Positions 8,357 to 17,633 of a stretch of 64,000 bases of DNA are shown one piece after another (positions within the stretch are counted from its first letter, which is position 1; every line of letters begins with the position of its first letter). Source of the stretch: Clostridioides difficile_A (GTDB lineage Bacteria; Bacillota; Clostridia; Peptostreptococcales; Peptostreptococcaceae); NCBI GenBank assembly GCA_945909635.1, contig OX246690.1:2418001-2482000 (forward strand). The letters are read 5' to 3'. Both the position numbers and the translations under genes were made by a program. The notes below the pieces were generated by a model. That model saw only the letters and a list, made by a program, of their open reading frames with translations, made no database searches and was not told where the DNA came from.

Positions 8357-9034
8357 ATGATTGTGATTGAAGGTAGCGATAAATTTAAGATTGCAAAAGA
8401 ATATATTGATGTAGAATATACTCTTTTTAGCAAAATCAATTTTAGGTATGAAAAGTTGAAATTTAAAGATAACACTGAATTAGAAAAAATCAAGATGTTT
8501 AAATATAAAAATGACTACATACTTAATAAGTTAAACCTTATTTTGGGAAATGAGCTTTGCTCTTATAAAAAACAGATAATTAGAGAAACTGTAGATACTC
8601 TAAGATTGACAGAACTTTTTTCAAGTGACAATATAGAAGATATTAAATTCATAAAAGACGATATAGAAAAATTAGAAATTAGCATAGAAAAAGTTGTGAA
8701 ATTTAAACGTCGAAAAAACAGAAATTATGTTTGTTGTTACTGTCCTGATATGTATAGAGATGTAAAACTAGATAAAGAATCCGTCAATAAAATATATAGT
8801 AGAAAAATAAAAATTGAAAAAGAAGTTAATATTTTTGAAGATGAAGATATTATAATAAACAAAAAAGTATTTAAATTCCCAAAATCTTGGACTAAGAATA
8901 TGCAAAAATATTGGTTAAATGAAAATAAGTATCCTGTACATTCTAGTGTAATAGATGATGATAGATACAAATGTTGTAATGTACAATACTCAAAAAACAG
9001 AGTAATACTCTTGTATTACATATATAATTTATAG
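8357..9034 (+). CDS. Uncharacterised Lys-rich protein with CCYC motif
   Basis: 225-residue protein that I do not recognise. It is very rich in Lys, Ile and Asn, has no signal peptide or membrane segment, and appears mostly helical and charged in its first 120 residues. A basic patch KFKRRKNRNYV leads into CCYCP, and two more cysteines (YKCCNVQYSK) lie near the C-terminus, which could bind metal but fit no standard zinc-finger spacing. The start has TTGGAGATAGGCT upstream. It stands alone, behind a terminator and the perfect palindrome at 8286-8305, and converges on aroD. Accessory or transferred origin is possible. Confidence 0.7.
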   Translation: MIVIEGSDKFKIAKEYIDVEYTLFSKINFRYEKLKFKDNTELEKIKMFKYKNDYILNKLNLILGNELCSYKKQIIRETVDTLRLTELFSSDNIEDIKFIKDDIEKLEISIEKVVKFKRRKNRNYVCCYCPDMYRDVKLDKESVNKIYSRKIKIEKEVNIFEDEDIIINKKVFKFPKSWTKNMQKYWLNENKYPVHSSVIDDDRYKCCNVQYSKNRVILLYYIYNL

Positions 9035-9041
9035 TGTTTTA

Positions 9042-9064
9042 ATGGCATATTTCAAATATGCCAT
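9042..9064. terminator. Bidirectional hairpin between convergent genes
   Basis: ATGGCATATTT and AAATATGCCAT form a near-perfect hairpin between the stop of the orphan gene (+) and the end of aroD (-). T-tracts are weak on both sides; probably a shared terminator. Confidence 0.5.
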
Positions 9065-9101
9065 AGTTGATTTATAAGATATTACTTTTCACGTTTTTAA
9101 A

Positions 9102-9869
9102 TCATTTAATACTATTATGTAATAAACTAAGTACTGAATTCAACTCTTTAAATGATATTTGCCCTGGCGCTGAACTATTCTTAGAAGCTCCAAAAGTCAA
9201 TGCAGAACCGAATATTTCCCCACATAATCGACTTATAACTCCAATTCCTGACATGGACATTGTTATGATTGGTCTATCTGCATAAACTCTAGCCATTTCA
9301 TTTGTAGCTTCAAGTAACACTAGCACATCGTTTTTATTTTGTGGCATAACAGCTATTTTAGGCAGATCTGCTCCTAGCTCTTGCATTCTACATAAACGAG
9401 ATATAATTTCTTCTTTTTTTGGTGTTTTATAAAAGTCATGATTAGAGATGATTACTTTCACTCCATTTTTATGAGCAAAACCAACCATTTCATCTACAAT
9501 TTCATCTCCTATAAATAACTCTACATCTATTAAATCTACCAAACCAGTATTAGAAATCTCTTTATTCAATGTAATATAATAATCTTTTGATATTGATTTT
9601 TCTCCCCCTTCCTCTACATTTCTAAATGTAAATAATAAAGGTATATCAGATATGTAACTTTTTAATTCATAAAGCATATCCTTAACTTCCTGAATATTTT
9701 CCACATTCTCAAAAAAATCAACACGCCATTCTATAATATCCAAACAAGTTTCTTTTAATAATTTAACCTCTTTTATAATATCTTCTTTGTTTTTCCCTAT
9801 AACTGGTACACAAATCTTAGGTATGCCTTCTCCTATATTAATATTTTTTACTTGAACTATCTTATTCAT
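9102..9869 (-). CDS. aroD: Type I 3-dehydroquinate dehydratase
   Basis: 255-residue type I dehydroquinase: converts 3-dehydroquinate to 3-dehydroshikimate in the shikimate pathway through a Schiff base. The catalytic Lys171 lies in LPKIAVMPQ and the general acid/base His144 in VIISNHDFYKTP, matching His143/Lys170 of the Salmonella enzyme. The N-terminal EWRVDFFEN strand and the C-terminal PGQISFKELNSVL loop are complete. I choose the ATG at 9869 because GGAGGAGAG directly upstream fits it; the ATG at 9881 would overlap that site. It stands apart from other aro genes and is divergent from a LysR regulator, which may respond to an aromatic or quinate-type compound (inference). Confidence 0.95.
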   Translation of the reverse strand: MNKIVQVKNINIGEGIPKICVPVIGKNKEDIIKEVKLLKETCLDIIEWRVDFFENVENIQEVKDMLYELKSYISDIPLLFTFRNVEEGGEKSISKDYYITLNKEISNTGLVDLIDVELFIGDEIVDEMVGFAHKNGVKVIISNHDFYKTPKKEEIISRLCRMQELGADLPKIAVMPQNKNDVLVLLEATNEMARVYADRPIITMSMSGIGVISRLCGEIFGSALTFGASKNSSAPGQISFKELNSVLSLLHNSIK

Positions 9870-10151
9870 ACTCTCCTCCATGCATAAAAATCCTGTAGGA
9901 TTTTAGATTCTCTTTTTTCCACAACTTTATTATACAGTAAAAATGATATACATTATATATAATAAATCTCATATATTAAGTATATTTAAAGTTAAATTTA
10001 CTGTGATACTTTATAATATTCATAATATTCTTTAAATTGTATTTTATATAATATATATTATTCTCGATGTTGATAGAATTAATCTACAAATTATGGTATA
10101 ATTATGTAGAAATAACTCGAATTTCATTACTTATGAAGGGATTGAATATCA

Positions 10152-11057
10152 ATGAACCTAAATCATTTGCATTACTTCAGAGTTTTAGCTAAAGTTGAGC
10201 ATTATACAAAAGCAGCTACTCAATTATCTATAACTCAACCAAGCTTAAGTCATGCTATATCAGCTCTTGAAAAAGAATTGGGTACTTTTTTATTTGAAAA
10301 GCAAGGCAGAAATGTTCGTCTTACTAAATATGGTAAATTTTTTCTAACCTATGTTGATAAAGCATTAGGTGAATTGGAAAGAGGAGAAAAAAAACTTAGA
10401 GAATATACTAGTATATCAAAAGGTGTTGTAGACCTAGGATTTATTTATACATTAGGTGCTCACTTCATTCCAAATATAATTGGTAATTTTTTAGAAAAAG
10501 AGTCAAATAAAAATATCTCATTTTCATTTGGTCAAGGTACTACAAAGAAGATTATACAAGGTCTAAAGGATGAGAAATTTGATTTGGCATTTTGTTCTTT
10601 TGTTCCAAATGAATCCAATATAGATTTTACAGCTATACTTCAAGAAGAATTGGTTGTAATAGTACCATATAGCCATCCTTTAGCATCAAATGATAGTGTA
10701 GATTTAAAGGATACAGAAAATTATCCGTTTATATTCTTCAGCGAAGATAGTGGGATTAGACCAATCATTGATAATCTATTTGAAAAGGTCAATGTAAAAC
10801 CTCAAATTATCTGTGAGACAGAAGAAGATACTGCCGTTGCAGGACTAGTCTCCATTAATTATGGAATAGCTGTCGTTCCAAATATCTTTGCACTTAAATA
10901 CTTTAATGTAAAAATTTTATCCATAGCAAACCCTATACATGAAAGATACATATATTTAGCTACAATGAAGAATAAATATTTAACGCCTGCCGTTAGTGAA
11001 TTTAAGAATTTTGTTATTGATTATAGCAAAACCAATAATTTAATAGATATAAACTAA
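10152..11057 (+). CDS. LysR-family transcriptional regulator
   Basis: 301-residue LysR protein: N-terminal winged HTH (residues 1-60, LHYFRVLAKVEHYTKAATQL and SLSHAISALEKELGTFLF) and a two-lobed periplasmic-binding-like effector domain (about 90-295). It is divergent from aroD across a 270-base AT-rich gap, the typical LysR position for control of the neighbouring gene. Ligand unknown. The start at 10152 has GAAGGGATT upstream. A terminator shared with the next, convergent gene follows. Confidence 0.9.
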   Translation: MNLNHLHYFRVLAKVEHYTKAATQLSITQPSLSHAISALEKELGTFLFEKQGRNVRLTKYGKFFLTYVDKALGELERGEKKLREYTSISKGVVDLGFIYTLGAHFIPNIIGNFLEKESNKNISFSFGQGTTKKIIQGLKDEKFDLAFCSFVPNESNIDFTAILQEELVVIVPYSHPLASNDSVDLKDTENYPFIFFSEDSGIRPIIDNLFEKVNVKPQIICETEEDTAVAGLVSINYGIAVVPNIFALKYFNVKILSIANPIHERYIYLATMKNKYLTPAVSEFKNFVIDYSKTNNLIDIN

Positions 11058-11073
11058 GAAACGAACTAGAAAA

Positions 11074-11104
11074 GGGATTGTATCATATACTATGACACAA
11101 TCCC
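11074..11104. terminator. Bidirectional terminator hairpin
   Basis: GGGATTGTATCATA and TATGACACAATCCC form a 14-pair stem with one mismatch. It lies between the LysR gene (+) and the acetyltransferase gene (-); a TTTTC tract follows on the minus strand. Confidence 0.7.
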
Positions 11105-11123
11105 AGGTAAATTTTAAAATTTA

Positions 11124-12335
11124 TTAAAAATAGTCTGAGAAGTATGGATTTTCACGTTCAATAAGATTTTCTAATAAACAGACTATATCTTTATCACAAA
11201 TAATCCGTTTTATTTTATGAAGATACGTTGGTCTTTTATAGCCAAGTAACATAGTTGTAAGTGTTTGTATATCAAGCATTAAATCAACCTTATTACCACC
11301 AACAGTTAAGATACCTTTCCCATCTTTAGAAACATTTAGTGTAAATACTCCTGTATTCCAATCTAGTAAAGGGTCTTTCAACTGAAAAACTAATTTTACA
11401 TCACTTTCTTGTCTCTTAAATGGGTATTGACTTATAAATTGTTCTATGTCAACAATTCTTCCCATAAAATATGGTTTTATATTTTCTTCAATATCTCCAT
11501 CTTCAAGTAAAAATGCCAATGGTTCATCTGTATATGTATTGCCAACTACTTTATTTATCATTGAAAAGTGAGCACTTATAAAATTCCATAATCCTGTACG
11601 TGCTTCTTCTTCTACAAATACCATCTCTTTAATATAGAATATTTCTTCAGAAATCCAATACAATACATAACCTTGTGCGTTATGATTTTTATCATAATAA
11701 ATAGCACAAGTCAGTTCTTCTAAATCCCAACGCCAGTATTCTTCCCAAGCTAGTTCACTTCTAATCATGCACGCATGGTTCATTTTAGAAAAACGTTCAT
11801 AGACACTTCGTATATCTTTATGTTCTATGCTTGCACGTTTAACTTCTCCTGAAACAACTTTTGTTTTTGGTAATTGAGTATCCTTAATTTCAAAAGATAT
11901 TTTATCGGATATTATTTCCCATCCCTTACGACGATAGTATGGAATTGAATATGGAAATAAGTAAGATATAGATTGTTTTCTTTCTCGCATATCTGCTAAT
12001 GCTTGTCTCATTAATTTATCCATAAGACCTAGATTAGAATATTCTGGATATGTTCCAACACCAGTGAGACCACCCATATCATATTCTTTACCAAATATGT
12101 TGATTTTAAATGGATAAACGGCTATTTGAGATACTAGTTTATCTTCATCAAACCAACCAAGCACATCGGCTTGTCTTAATACAGGTAATTTAGCAAGTGT
12201 TATTTCTCTTTCTTCCCAACCAACTTGTTGTAAATCATGGTTTGTCACTTGAAATACATAACGTAACAATTGATTGAATTCTTGTAAATGCTTAGTTTCT
12301 ACATTCTTCATTTCGAGTCTCTCTAGTCGACTCAT
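11124..12335 (-). CDS. Eis-like GNAT N-acetyltransferase
   Basis: About 403 residues with the Eis architecture: an N-terminal GNAT domain (LAKLPVLRQADVLGWFDEDKL, acetyl-CoA loop GLTGVGTYPEYSNLGLMDKL), a second GNAT-like domain (about 160-290), and a C-terminal sterol-carrier-like domain ending in a carboxylate (NPYFSDYF). Mycobacterial Eis acetylates aminoglycosides at several amines; other members act on peptides or other amines, so the substrate here is open. I choose ATG 12335, which has AGGAGG eight bases upstream; the longer frame from 12362 reads through that site. Monocistronic. Confidence 0.85.
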   Translation of the reverse strand: MSRLERLEMKNVETKHLQEFNQLLRYVFQVTNHDLQQVGWEEREITLAKLPVLRQADVLGWFDEDKLVSQIAVYPFKINIFGKEYDMGGLTGVGTYPEYSNLGLMDKLMRQALADMRERKQSISYLFPYSIPYYRRKGWEIISDKISFEIKDTQLPKTKVVSGEVKRASIEHKDIRSVYERFSKMNHACMIRSELAWEEYWRWDLEELTCAIYYDKNHNAQGYVLYWISEEIFYIKEMVFVEEEARTGLWNFISAHFSMINKVVGNTYTDEPLAFLLEDGDIEENIKPYFMGRIVDIEQFISQYPFKRQESDVKLVFQLKDPLLDWNTGVFTLNVSKDGKGILTVGGNKVDLMLDIQTLTTMLLGYKRPTYLHKIKRIICDKDIVCLLENLIERENPYFSDYF

Positions 12336-12362
12336 AATAAAACCTCCTAAAAATAAGTACAT

Positions 12363-12686
12363 ATAAATACTATCTATTTACTTAACATAGATAATAAGTT
12401 TATACAAATACTAAGTTAATATTTATATAATCATAATTCTACCATACACAAGATATTATAGTCAAATTACTATTAAAAATTAAGTATCTCTAAGATACTC
12501 GTATAATTCAAATTAAAAATTATTTTTTATTTAATCTATACTAAGTGGTTGCAAGTTTTATGGTCTTGATATATAATCAATTAAATATACAATTGTTATA
12601 AAATGTTATATAGTCAAAAGTCTGTTTTTAAATATCAAATATATGGATTTAAATTTAAATATAAATGCTATTTAAGGAGTGATTCT
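12363..12686. other. AT-rich intergenic region
   Basis: Divergent promoter region between the Eis-like gene and the Vat-type gene. I see no gene. The promoter for the Vat leader must lie in the last 100 bases but is not assignable with certainty. Confidence 0.5.
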
Positions 12687-12716
12687 GTGAAGAGATGTAT
12701 TGCAATAACGGAATAG
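12687..12716 (+). CDS. Putative 9-residue leader peptide of the Vat-type gene
   Basis: A GTG start with AAGGAG seven bases upstream (12674-12679) opens a nine-codon frame encoding MKRCIAITE and ending in TAG at 12714-12716. The stop codon lies inside the left arm of a stem that covers the start of the acetyltransferase gene. Position and size mirror the leader peptides of cat and erm genes, where a drug-stalled ribosome opens the stem (established for those genes). Translation here is inferred. Confidence 0.5.
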   Translation: MKRCIAITE

Positions 12717-12762
12717 TCAAACATAACATATTATAAAGGAGAGATTTAAACATGACTATTCC
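12710..12762 (+). promoter_or_regulatory. Translation-attenuator hairpin over the Vat-type start codon
   Basis: GGAATAGTCA (12710-12719) is perfectly complementary to TGACTATTCC (12753-12762). The 33-base loop contains the Shine-Dalgarno AAAGGAGAG (12735-12743), and the right arm covers two bases of the ATG plus the next codons. The left arm overlaps the end of the nine-codon leader frame. Seen directly; the switching mechanism is inferred from cat/erm attenuators. Confidence 0.6.
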
Positions 12763-13384
12763 AAATTCAAATAAAATATACCCAAGAAGTAATGATTATC
12801 AAACTGTATACCTTAAAAATATAATCACAAAAGAAAATATAGAAGTTGGAGATTATACAATATATAATGACTTTTATAATGACCCAAGAGATTTTGAGAA
12901 AAACAATGTATTATATCATTACCCAATAAATAACGATAAATTAATAATTGGTAAGTTTTGCTCAATAGCATGTAATTCAAAATTTTTAATGACTAGTGGA
13001 AATCATACAATGAAATCACAGTCTACTTATACCTTTCCTATCTTTTATGAAGAATGGGGCTTAGATGTCTGCCATATAAAAGATGCATGGGACAATAAAG
13101 GCGATATTGTAATTGGAAATGATGTATGGATAGGATATGATTCCATAATTATGTCAGGAGTACATATTGGTGATGGTGCAATTATTGGAACAAGAGCAGT
13201 AGTTACTAATGATGTTCCACCATATTCTATTGTTGGAGGCATACCTGCAAAAGTCATAAAAAAAAGATTTAGTGATGATACAATTTCAAAGTTATTAGAA
13301 ATTAAATGGTGGAATTGGCCATACAAAAAAATTCAATCAAATATTGATTATATCCAATCAGGAGATATTGATAAATTAGTTTAA
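12752..13384 (+). CDS. Vat/CatB-type xenobiotic O-acetyltransferase
   Basis: 210-residue left-handed beta-helix acetyltransferase of the xenobiotic class (streptogramin A Vat and CatB chloramphenicol acetyltransferases). Hexapeptide repeats run from LIIGKFCSIACN through IVIGNDVWIGYDSIIM and VHIGDGAIIGTRAVV. The catalytic His85 sits in the loop TSGNHTM, and the C-terminal KWWNWPYKKI segment is characteristic. The family transfers acetyl from acetyl-CoA to a drug hydroxyl; which drug cannot be read from sequence. An upstream leader peptide and hairpin suggest drug-inducible translation. It converges on a flavoenzyme gene with a strong shared terminator. Confidence 0.88.
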   Translation: MTIPNSNKIYPRSNDYQTVYLKNIITKENIEVGDYTIYNDFYNDPRDFEKNNVLYHYPINNDKLIIGKFCSIACNSKFLMTSGNHTMKSQSTYTFPIFYEEWGLDVCHIKDAWDNKGDIVIGNDVWIGYDSIIMSGVHIGDGAIIGTRAVVTNDVPPYSIVGGIPAKVIKKRFSDDTISKLLEIKWWNWPYKKIQSNIDYIQSGDIDKLV

Positions 13385-13503
13385 TATTTGATGACTATTT
13401 ATATTAAACTTAATTTTAGTTATTATCTTTATAAGAGATTATTTAGAGCTATTGTATTGCCTTTAATACATAAAAAAATAAAATAGTATTAAAATTCATA
13501 ATC

Positions 13504-13543
13504 AAAAAGTAAAGTAACTTTATACAAGGTTACTTTACTTTTT
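13504..13543. terminator. Strong bidirectional terminator
   Basis: AAAAAGTAAAGTAAC, 10-base loop, GTTACTTTACTTTTT: a 15-base-pair perfect stem with T-runs in both directions, between convergent genes. Confidence 0.9.
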
Positions 13544-13548
13544 ATTAC

Positions 13549-15549
13549 CTATAAAAGATTTAATTTTTCTAATGTTGTTATTATATTTCTTCCTTCCCTA
13601 ACCCCATCTATTATTCTTCTAGCAACTTTGCTATCTCCTATGTTTAAAATTTCCACATTTCTTGGTTCAAAATACTCCTTTAAATCACTTAAAATTGGAT
13701 TATTAGAACTCATACCTAAGCATATAAATCCGTAATCAAAATCTAGCAAAAATTCTTCTTCATCTTTCTTTACTTTAAAAGTATTTTTCCCAACTTCTAA
13801 TAATCGTGTATTTGTATATACATCAACATTGTAATCTTTTAGCATTTTATCCATTGTCACCTTTGTTATAGGGTCTAAATCTTTTCCTACTACTGGCAAC
13901 ATCTCAACTATACAAGTTTTAGCCTTATTTTCTGAAAAGAATTCTACAACATCTAATCCAACAGCTCCTCCTCCTATAACAACTACTTTCTTAGCTCTCA
14001 AATCTTCCGTTTTGAAAGATTCTATATCATCAAACAGTTTGAATATGGAACTTACATTTTCTCCTTCTCTATCTATTCTATCCAATAAGCCAGTTATTGG
14101 AGGAATCAATGGTCTTGAGCCTGTAGCATTTACAATTATGTCAGGCTTTAAATTTTCCAAGAACTTAATATCAGCTTTTGTATTTCTAAATATAATTAAA
14201 TTTTTTAATTTATTAACTCTTTGTGTCAAGTACTTTGGAAAATCGTGTATTCTCATTTTATCTGGAAAAGTCGATATTACTTTAGCAAGTCCTCCTATCT
14301 CTTCTTTTTCTTCTACGAGAAATACATTACATCCCACTTCTGCTGCTGTGGCTGCTGCTTCAAGACCAGCAGTTCCTCCTCCTATAATAACTACATTTGT
14401 TTTTTTGTTTACCTTCCTTTGTGTATATTCTTCTCCATTTATTAAATCGGGATTTACTGTACATCTAATAGGTCTATTGGAGCCAATCCTATTACCTGCA
14501 CATCCTATATTACATGAAATACACTTTCTTATTGAATCTTCTTTTCCATTTTGTACTTTTTCAACCCAATTAGAATCAGCTATGAGACCTCTACCAATAC
14601 CTATAAAATCTGCTTCACCATTTTCAAGTATTTTTGATGCTATTTCTGGATTTCGTATATTTCCCGTTACTATAGTTGGTCTACCAAATTTTTCTTTAAC
14701 TGCTTTAGATATGTATGAACGCCATCCATCTTCCAGTGTCATCTTATCTATTTGAAATTGTATAGAATCATTTAATGCTACTGATACATTGTATATATCC
14801 ACTTCTTCATCTAAATATTCTAGAACTTTTAGAGTATCAGCCAGAGTATTTCCTTCTTCCATAAATTCATCAGCACTTATTCTTAAAGATATTGGAAATA
14901 ATGGACCTACCTCTTCTCTAACTTTATCAATCACTAGTTTTGCAAATCTACTTCTATTTTCAATATTTCCACCAAAGTCATCAGTACGCTTATTATAAAT
15001 TGGAGATAAAAATTGACTTATTAAGTATGAATGACCTGCATGTATCTCAACTGCATCAAAACCTGCTATTTGAGCCCTCTTAGCTGCTTCTCCATATTTT
15101 TTTGCGATATTTAAAATTTCTTCTATATCTAGTTCTCTAGGAATTGCTCCTCCTTTTTTTGAAGGTACATTTGAAGAAGATACAGGAACTAAACCATCTA
15201 TCCTATCTGGCATAGCAGAAGCTCCTGAATGATTAATTTGTATTGCTACACATGTGTTATACTTATGTAGGGTCTCTGTTAATTTATATAAAGCAGGTAT
15301 ATATCTATCATGGTCTATTCTTATCTGTGTTGTTCCATTAGAACCTAAAGGGAAATCCACACAAGCATTTTCTACTATTATAAGCCCTGTTCCCCCTTTT
15401 GCTCTTTGTTCATAATATTTGATATGTTCATCTTTAAATTCTCCACTTTCACCACCAAAATTTGTCCCCATTGGTGGCATAACTATTCTATTTTTTACAT
15501 TCATCCTTTTTATAGTTAATGACTCAAAGATATTTTGATATTTTTTCAT
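13549..15549 (-). CDS. 2-enoate reductase-type NADH:flavin oxidoreductase
   Basis: 666-residue multi-domain flavoenzyme. Residues 1-330 form an old-yellow-enzyme FMN barrel (MPPMGTNFGGESGEF; HAGHSYLISQFLSPIYNKRTD). A cysteine cluster CISCNIGC...RC near 340 binds a 4Fe-4S centre. Residues 375 onward form FAD (VVIIGGGTAGLEAA) and NAD(P) (VVVIGGGAVGLDVVEF) folds. This matches 2-enoate reductase, 2,4-dienoyl-CoA reductase and BaiCD/BaiH enzymes, which reduce activated C=C bonds, for example in amino-acid fermentation. The substrate cannot be told apart by sequence alone. ATG 15549 is chosen for the TGGAGG eight bases upstream. Single gene between two strong terminators. Confidence 0.88.
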   Translation of the reverse strand: MKKYQNIFESLTIKRMNVKNRIVMPPMGTNFGGESGEFKDEHIKYYEQRAKGGTGLIIVENACVDFPLGSNGTTQIRIDHDRYIPALYKLTETLHKYNTCVAIQINHSGASAMPDRIDGLVPVSSSNVPSKKGGAIPRELDIEEILNIAKKYGEAAKRAQIAGFDAVEIHAGHSYLISQFLSPIYNKRTDDFGGNIENRSRFAKLVIDKVREEVGPLFPISLRISADEFMEEGNTLADTLKVLEYLDEEVDIYNVSVALNDSIQFQIDKMTLEDGWRSYISKAVKEKFGRPTIVTGNIRNPEIASKILENGEADFIGIGRGLIADSNWVEKVQNGKEDSIRKCISCNIGCAGNRIGSNRPIRCTVNPDLINGEEYTQRKVNKKTNVVIIGGGTAGLEAAATAAEVGCNVFLVEEKEEIGGLAKVISTFPDKMRIHDFPKYLTQRVNKLKNLIIFRNTKADIKFLENLKPDIIVNATGSRPLIPPITGLLDRIDREGENVSSIFKLFDDIESFKTEDLRAKKVVVIGGGAVGLDVVEFFSENKAKTCIVEMLPVVGKDLDPITKVTMDKMLKDYNVDVYTNTRLLEVGKNTFKVKKDEEEFLLDFDYGFICLGMSSNNPILSDLKEYFEPRNVEILNIGDSKVARRIIDGVREGRNIITTLEKLNLL

Positions 15550-15695
15550 TTCTATTCCTCCACACATTTTATATTTGCAATTTTTATAAATTAAATTTAT
15601 GTATTTATTATAATGCTAAGAAATATATTAAACCAGTGCATGTTTTAATCATTATTAATAGATATTTTCTATGAATCATCCTTATATCTTCTTAC

Positions 15696-15749
15696 AAAAA
15701 AATCATGCTACATTAATAGTAAATGGCTATTAATGTAGCATGATTTTTT
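15696..15749 (-). terminator. Strong terminator after the radical SAM gene
   Basis: A 23-base-pair perfect inverted repeat (AAAAAATCATGC... with ...GCATGATTTTTT) and a 7-base loop. Strongest hairpin in this part of the window; T6 tail on either strand. Confidence 0.9.
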
Positions 15750-15806
15750 CAATCTAGACAATTTTAGCATTTTACTTATCAATCAATATGTATTGATAGG
15801 TAAAAG

Positions 15807-16676
15807 CTACAACCTTCTATATTCTTCTCTTTTTAATTTTTGATTACTTAGATAGTAATCAATCTCATCAATTAAACGCTGCTTATCATCAGGTAATATA
15901 CCTTTTAAGTTAACATAATTAGATGCATGATTACTTCTAAATACAATTTTTTCACTGGCATCTATATTTTTTATCATCTCTTTAATTTCTTGTAATACAG
16001 CTTTATCTTCCAATATTGTAAATTCTCCTGCCTGAAGTAAATCATAAAGTTCAGTATTAGGTTCTACCATTAAACTAAGTACACCAACATAGTCTGGAGA
16101 AATTGCTCCTAACATTTTTCCAGTGTCAACTGCATGCTGATGTGTTTTTTTAGTTCCTCCAATACCTGCTATTACTGTAGATGATAATTTGATACCACTT
16201 TTTTTAACTTTTTTACCAACTTTTATTAATTGTTCACTATTAAATCCTTTTTTAATATCTTCTAATACATCATCATTTCCACTTTCAAGTCCTAAATAAA
16301 TCATCTTAACACCAAGTTCTCTTAACTCTTTAAGTTCAGCATCAAATTTTTTCTCTATAGATTTAGGTGAGCCATATAAAGTAATTCTTTCACATTCTGG
16401 AAAAACTTCTTTTACATATAAGATTATATCTCTTAATTTCTCCATTGGTATTATCAATGCATCTCCATCTGCTAAAAATATTCTTTCTACATGTCTATAA
16501 TGTCTTCTAAATATATCAATTTCATTTTTTATTACTTCTAATGGCTTTATTTTAAATTTTTTTGACTTGTACATGCTACAAAATGTACATTTGTTGTGAG
16601 AACATCCTAGTGTGACTTGTATTATAAGACTATAAGCCTCACTTGGTGGTCTATACAGTGGCATATCATATTCCAT
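15807..16676 (-). CDS. Radical SAM protein (HemN/Elp3-like B12-less class)
   Basis: 289-residue radical SAM protein. The iron-sulfur ligands are Cys25, Cys30 and Cys33 in TLGCSHNKCTFCSMYK, spaced CX4CX2C, one residue longer than the usual first interval. The barrel continues with RIFLADGDAL, YLGLESGNDDVLEDIKKGF and SSTVIAGIGG, the typical glycine-rich SAM contacts. Related proteins are widespread in clostridia and mostly uncharacterised. It is alone, behind its own terminator. The start at 16676 has AAGGGGG upstream. Reaction unknown. Confidence 0.85.
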   Translation of the reverse strand: MEYDMPLYRPPSEAYSLIIQVTLGCSHNKCTFCSMYKSKKFKIKPLEVIKNEIDIFRRHYRHVERIFLADGDALIIPMEKLRDIILYVKEVFPECERITLYGSPKSIEKKFDAELKELRELGVKMIYLGLESGNDDVLEDIKKGFNSEQLIKVGKKVKKSGIKLSSTVIAGIGGTKKTHQHAVDTGKMLGAISPDYVGVLSLMVEPNTELYDLLQAGEFTILEDKAVLQEIKEMIKNIDASEKIVFRSNHASNYVNLKGILPDDKQRLIDEIDYYLSNQKLKREEYRRL

Positions 16677-16772
16677 ATTAAAATCCCCCTTGTAATCGAA
16701 TCTTCATTCTATTATATTATTAATATTTAATTAAAATAATACTTTATATAATTATAGACTTTAAATTTTAAT

Positions 16773-17633
16773 TTAAGATATATTCTTTAAAAATTTAATA
16801 ATACTATTAGCAGTAATATTAAGTTGCTTTTCTTGACTTATAATAGCATCGTTATCTCCTTTTTGTTTTCCATAATCTCCAAATTGTGCATGATTTCCAC
16901 CTTCAATTTCAACATAAGTTGTATCATCAGGAAGTTTTTGTTTTGATTCTACAAGACTTTTAAAATTGACTACACCATCTTTACTTCCCCATATAGATAT
17001 AACTTTTTTGCCTAGCTGTTTCAACTCATCACCCATTGGATAAGAAGATAAAAATACAACTCCATCGATTAATTTATTATCACGTGCAAAATTTGCTGCT
17101 GCAACTCCTCCTAACGAATGGCCTCCTATTACCCAATGCTCTATATTGTTGTAAGAATCCATAACTTTCTGAGCTTTGTTGGTTCCAAGTAAGGCTATAT
17201 TAAGTGGCATCTTTACAATTACTACCTCATATCCACTTTCTGCTATTTTTCTAGCAAGTGGTGCATAAGATTCTATTTCTACTTTAGCCCCTGGATAGAA
17301 AATTAAACCTTTTGAAACTTTTCTTCCTTTTGGTGTAAATGAAATATTTCCATTTACAGTTACCTCTACTTTACTATTACTAACCAAAGCTTCTTTTGCT
17401 AGTTTTTGAGGTTCATATGTTTTATTTATCCATATGAAAAAACCAAGTAAAATCAATACAAATAGTATACCTATTCCCTTGAATATTTTATTCTTTATAT
17501 TAAGTTTTTTATTATTATTATTTTTATCATCTTTGTTTTCAACCTCATCATAAAGTAAAGGTCTCTCAAGTTCCATAGTTATACTAAATGTATCATATTT
17601 CTTATTACGCTTTACCTTTACATCTTTACTCAT
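16773..17633 (-). CDS. Membrane-anchored alpha/beta hydrolase
   Basis: About 286 residues. A basic, Asn/Lys-rich cytoplasmic N-terminus precedes a single membrane helix (IGILFVLILLGFFIWI, about residues 50-66), then an outward-facing alpha/beta-hydrolase domain. The nucleophile elbow is GGHSLGGVAA; the acid is probably the Asp of WGSKDGVVN; the catalytic His lies in EGGNHAQFG. This is the family with esterase/lipase-like members of unknown substrate. ATG 17633 is chosen for the GGGGG eight bases upstream. It follows the radical SAM gene's direction but with a promoter-sized gap. Confidence 0.8.
   Translation of the reverse strand: MSKDVKVKRNKKYDTFSITMELERPLLYDEVENKDDKNNNNKKLNIKNKIFKGIGILFVLILLGFFIWINKTYEPQKLAKEALVSNSKVEVTVNGNISFTPKGRKVSKGLIFYPGAKVEIESYAPLARKIAESGYEVVIVKMPLNIALLGTNKAQKVMDSYNNIEHWVIGGHSLGGVAAANFARDNKLIDGVVFLSSYPMGDELKQLGKKVISIWGSKDGVVNFKSLVESKQKLPDDTTYVEIEGGNHAQFGDYGKQKGDNDAIISQEKQLNITANSIIKFLKNIS

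Noticed and set aside
14012..14755. Long open frame antisense to the 2-enoate reductase gene
   Set aside because: It lies wholly inside a well-supported gene on the other strand, has no ribosome site, and its translation is low-complexity Ser/Pro/Ile-rich. The same holds for the antisense frames inside abc, aroD, cspBA, asnS and the GGDEF genes.
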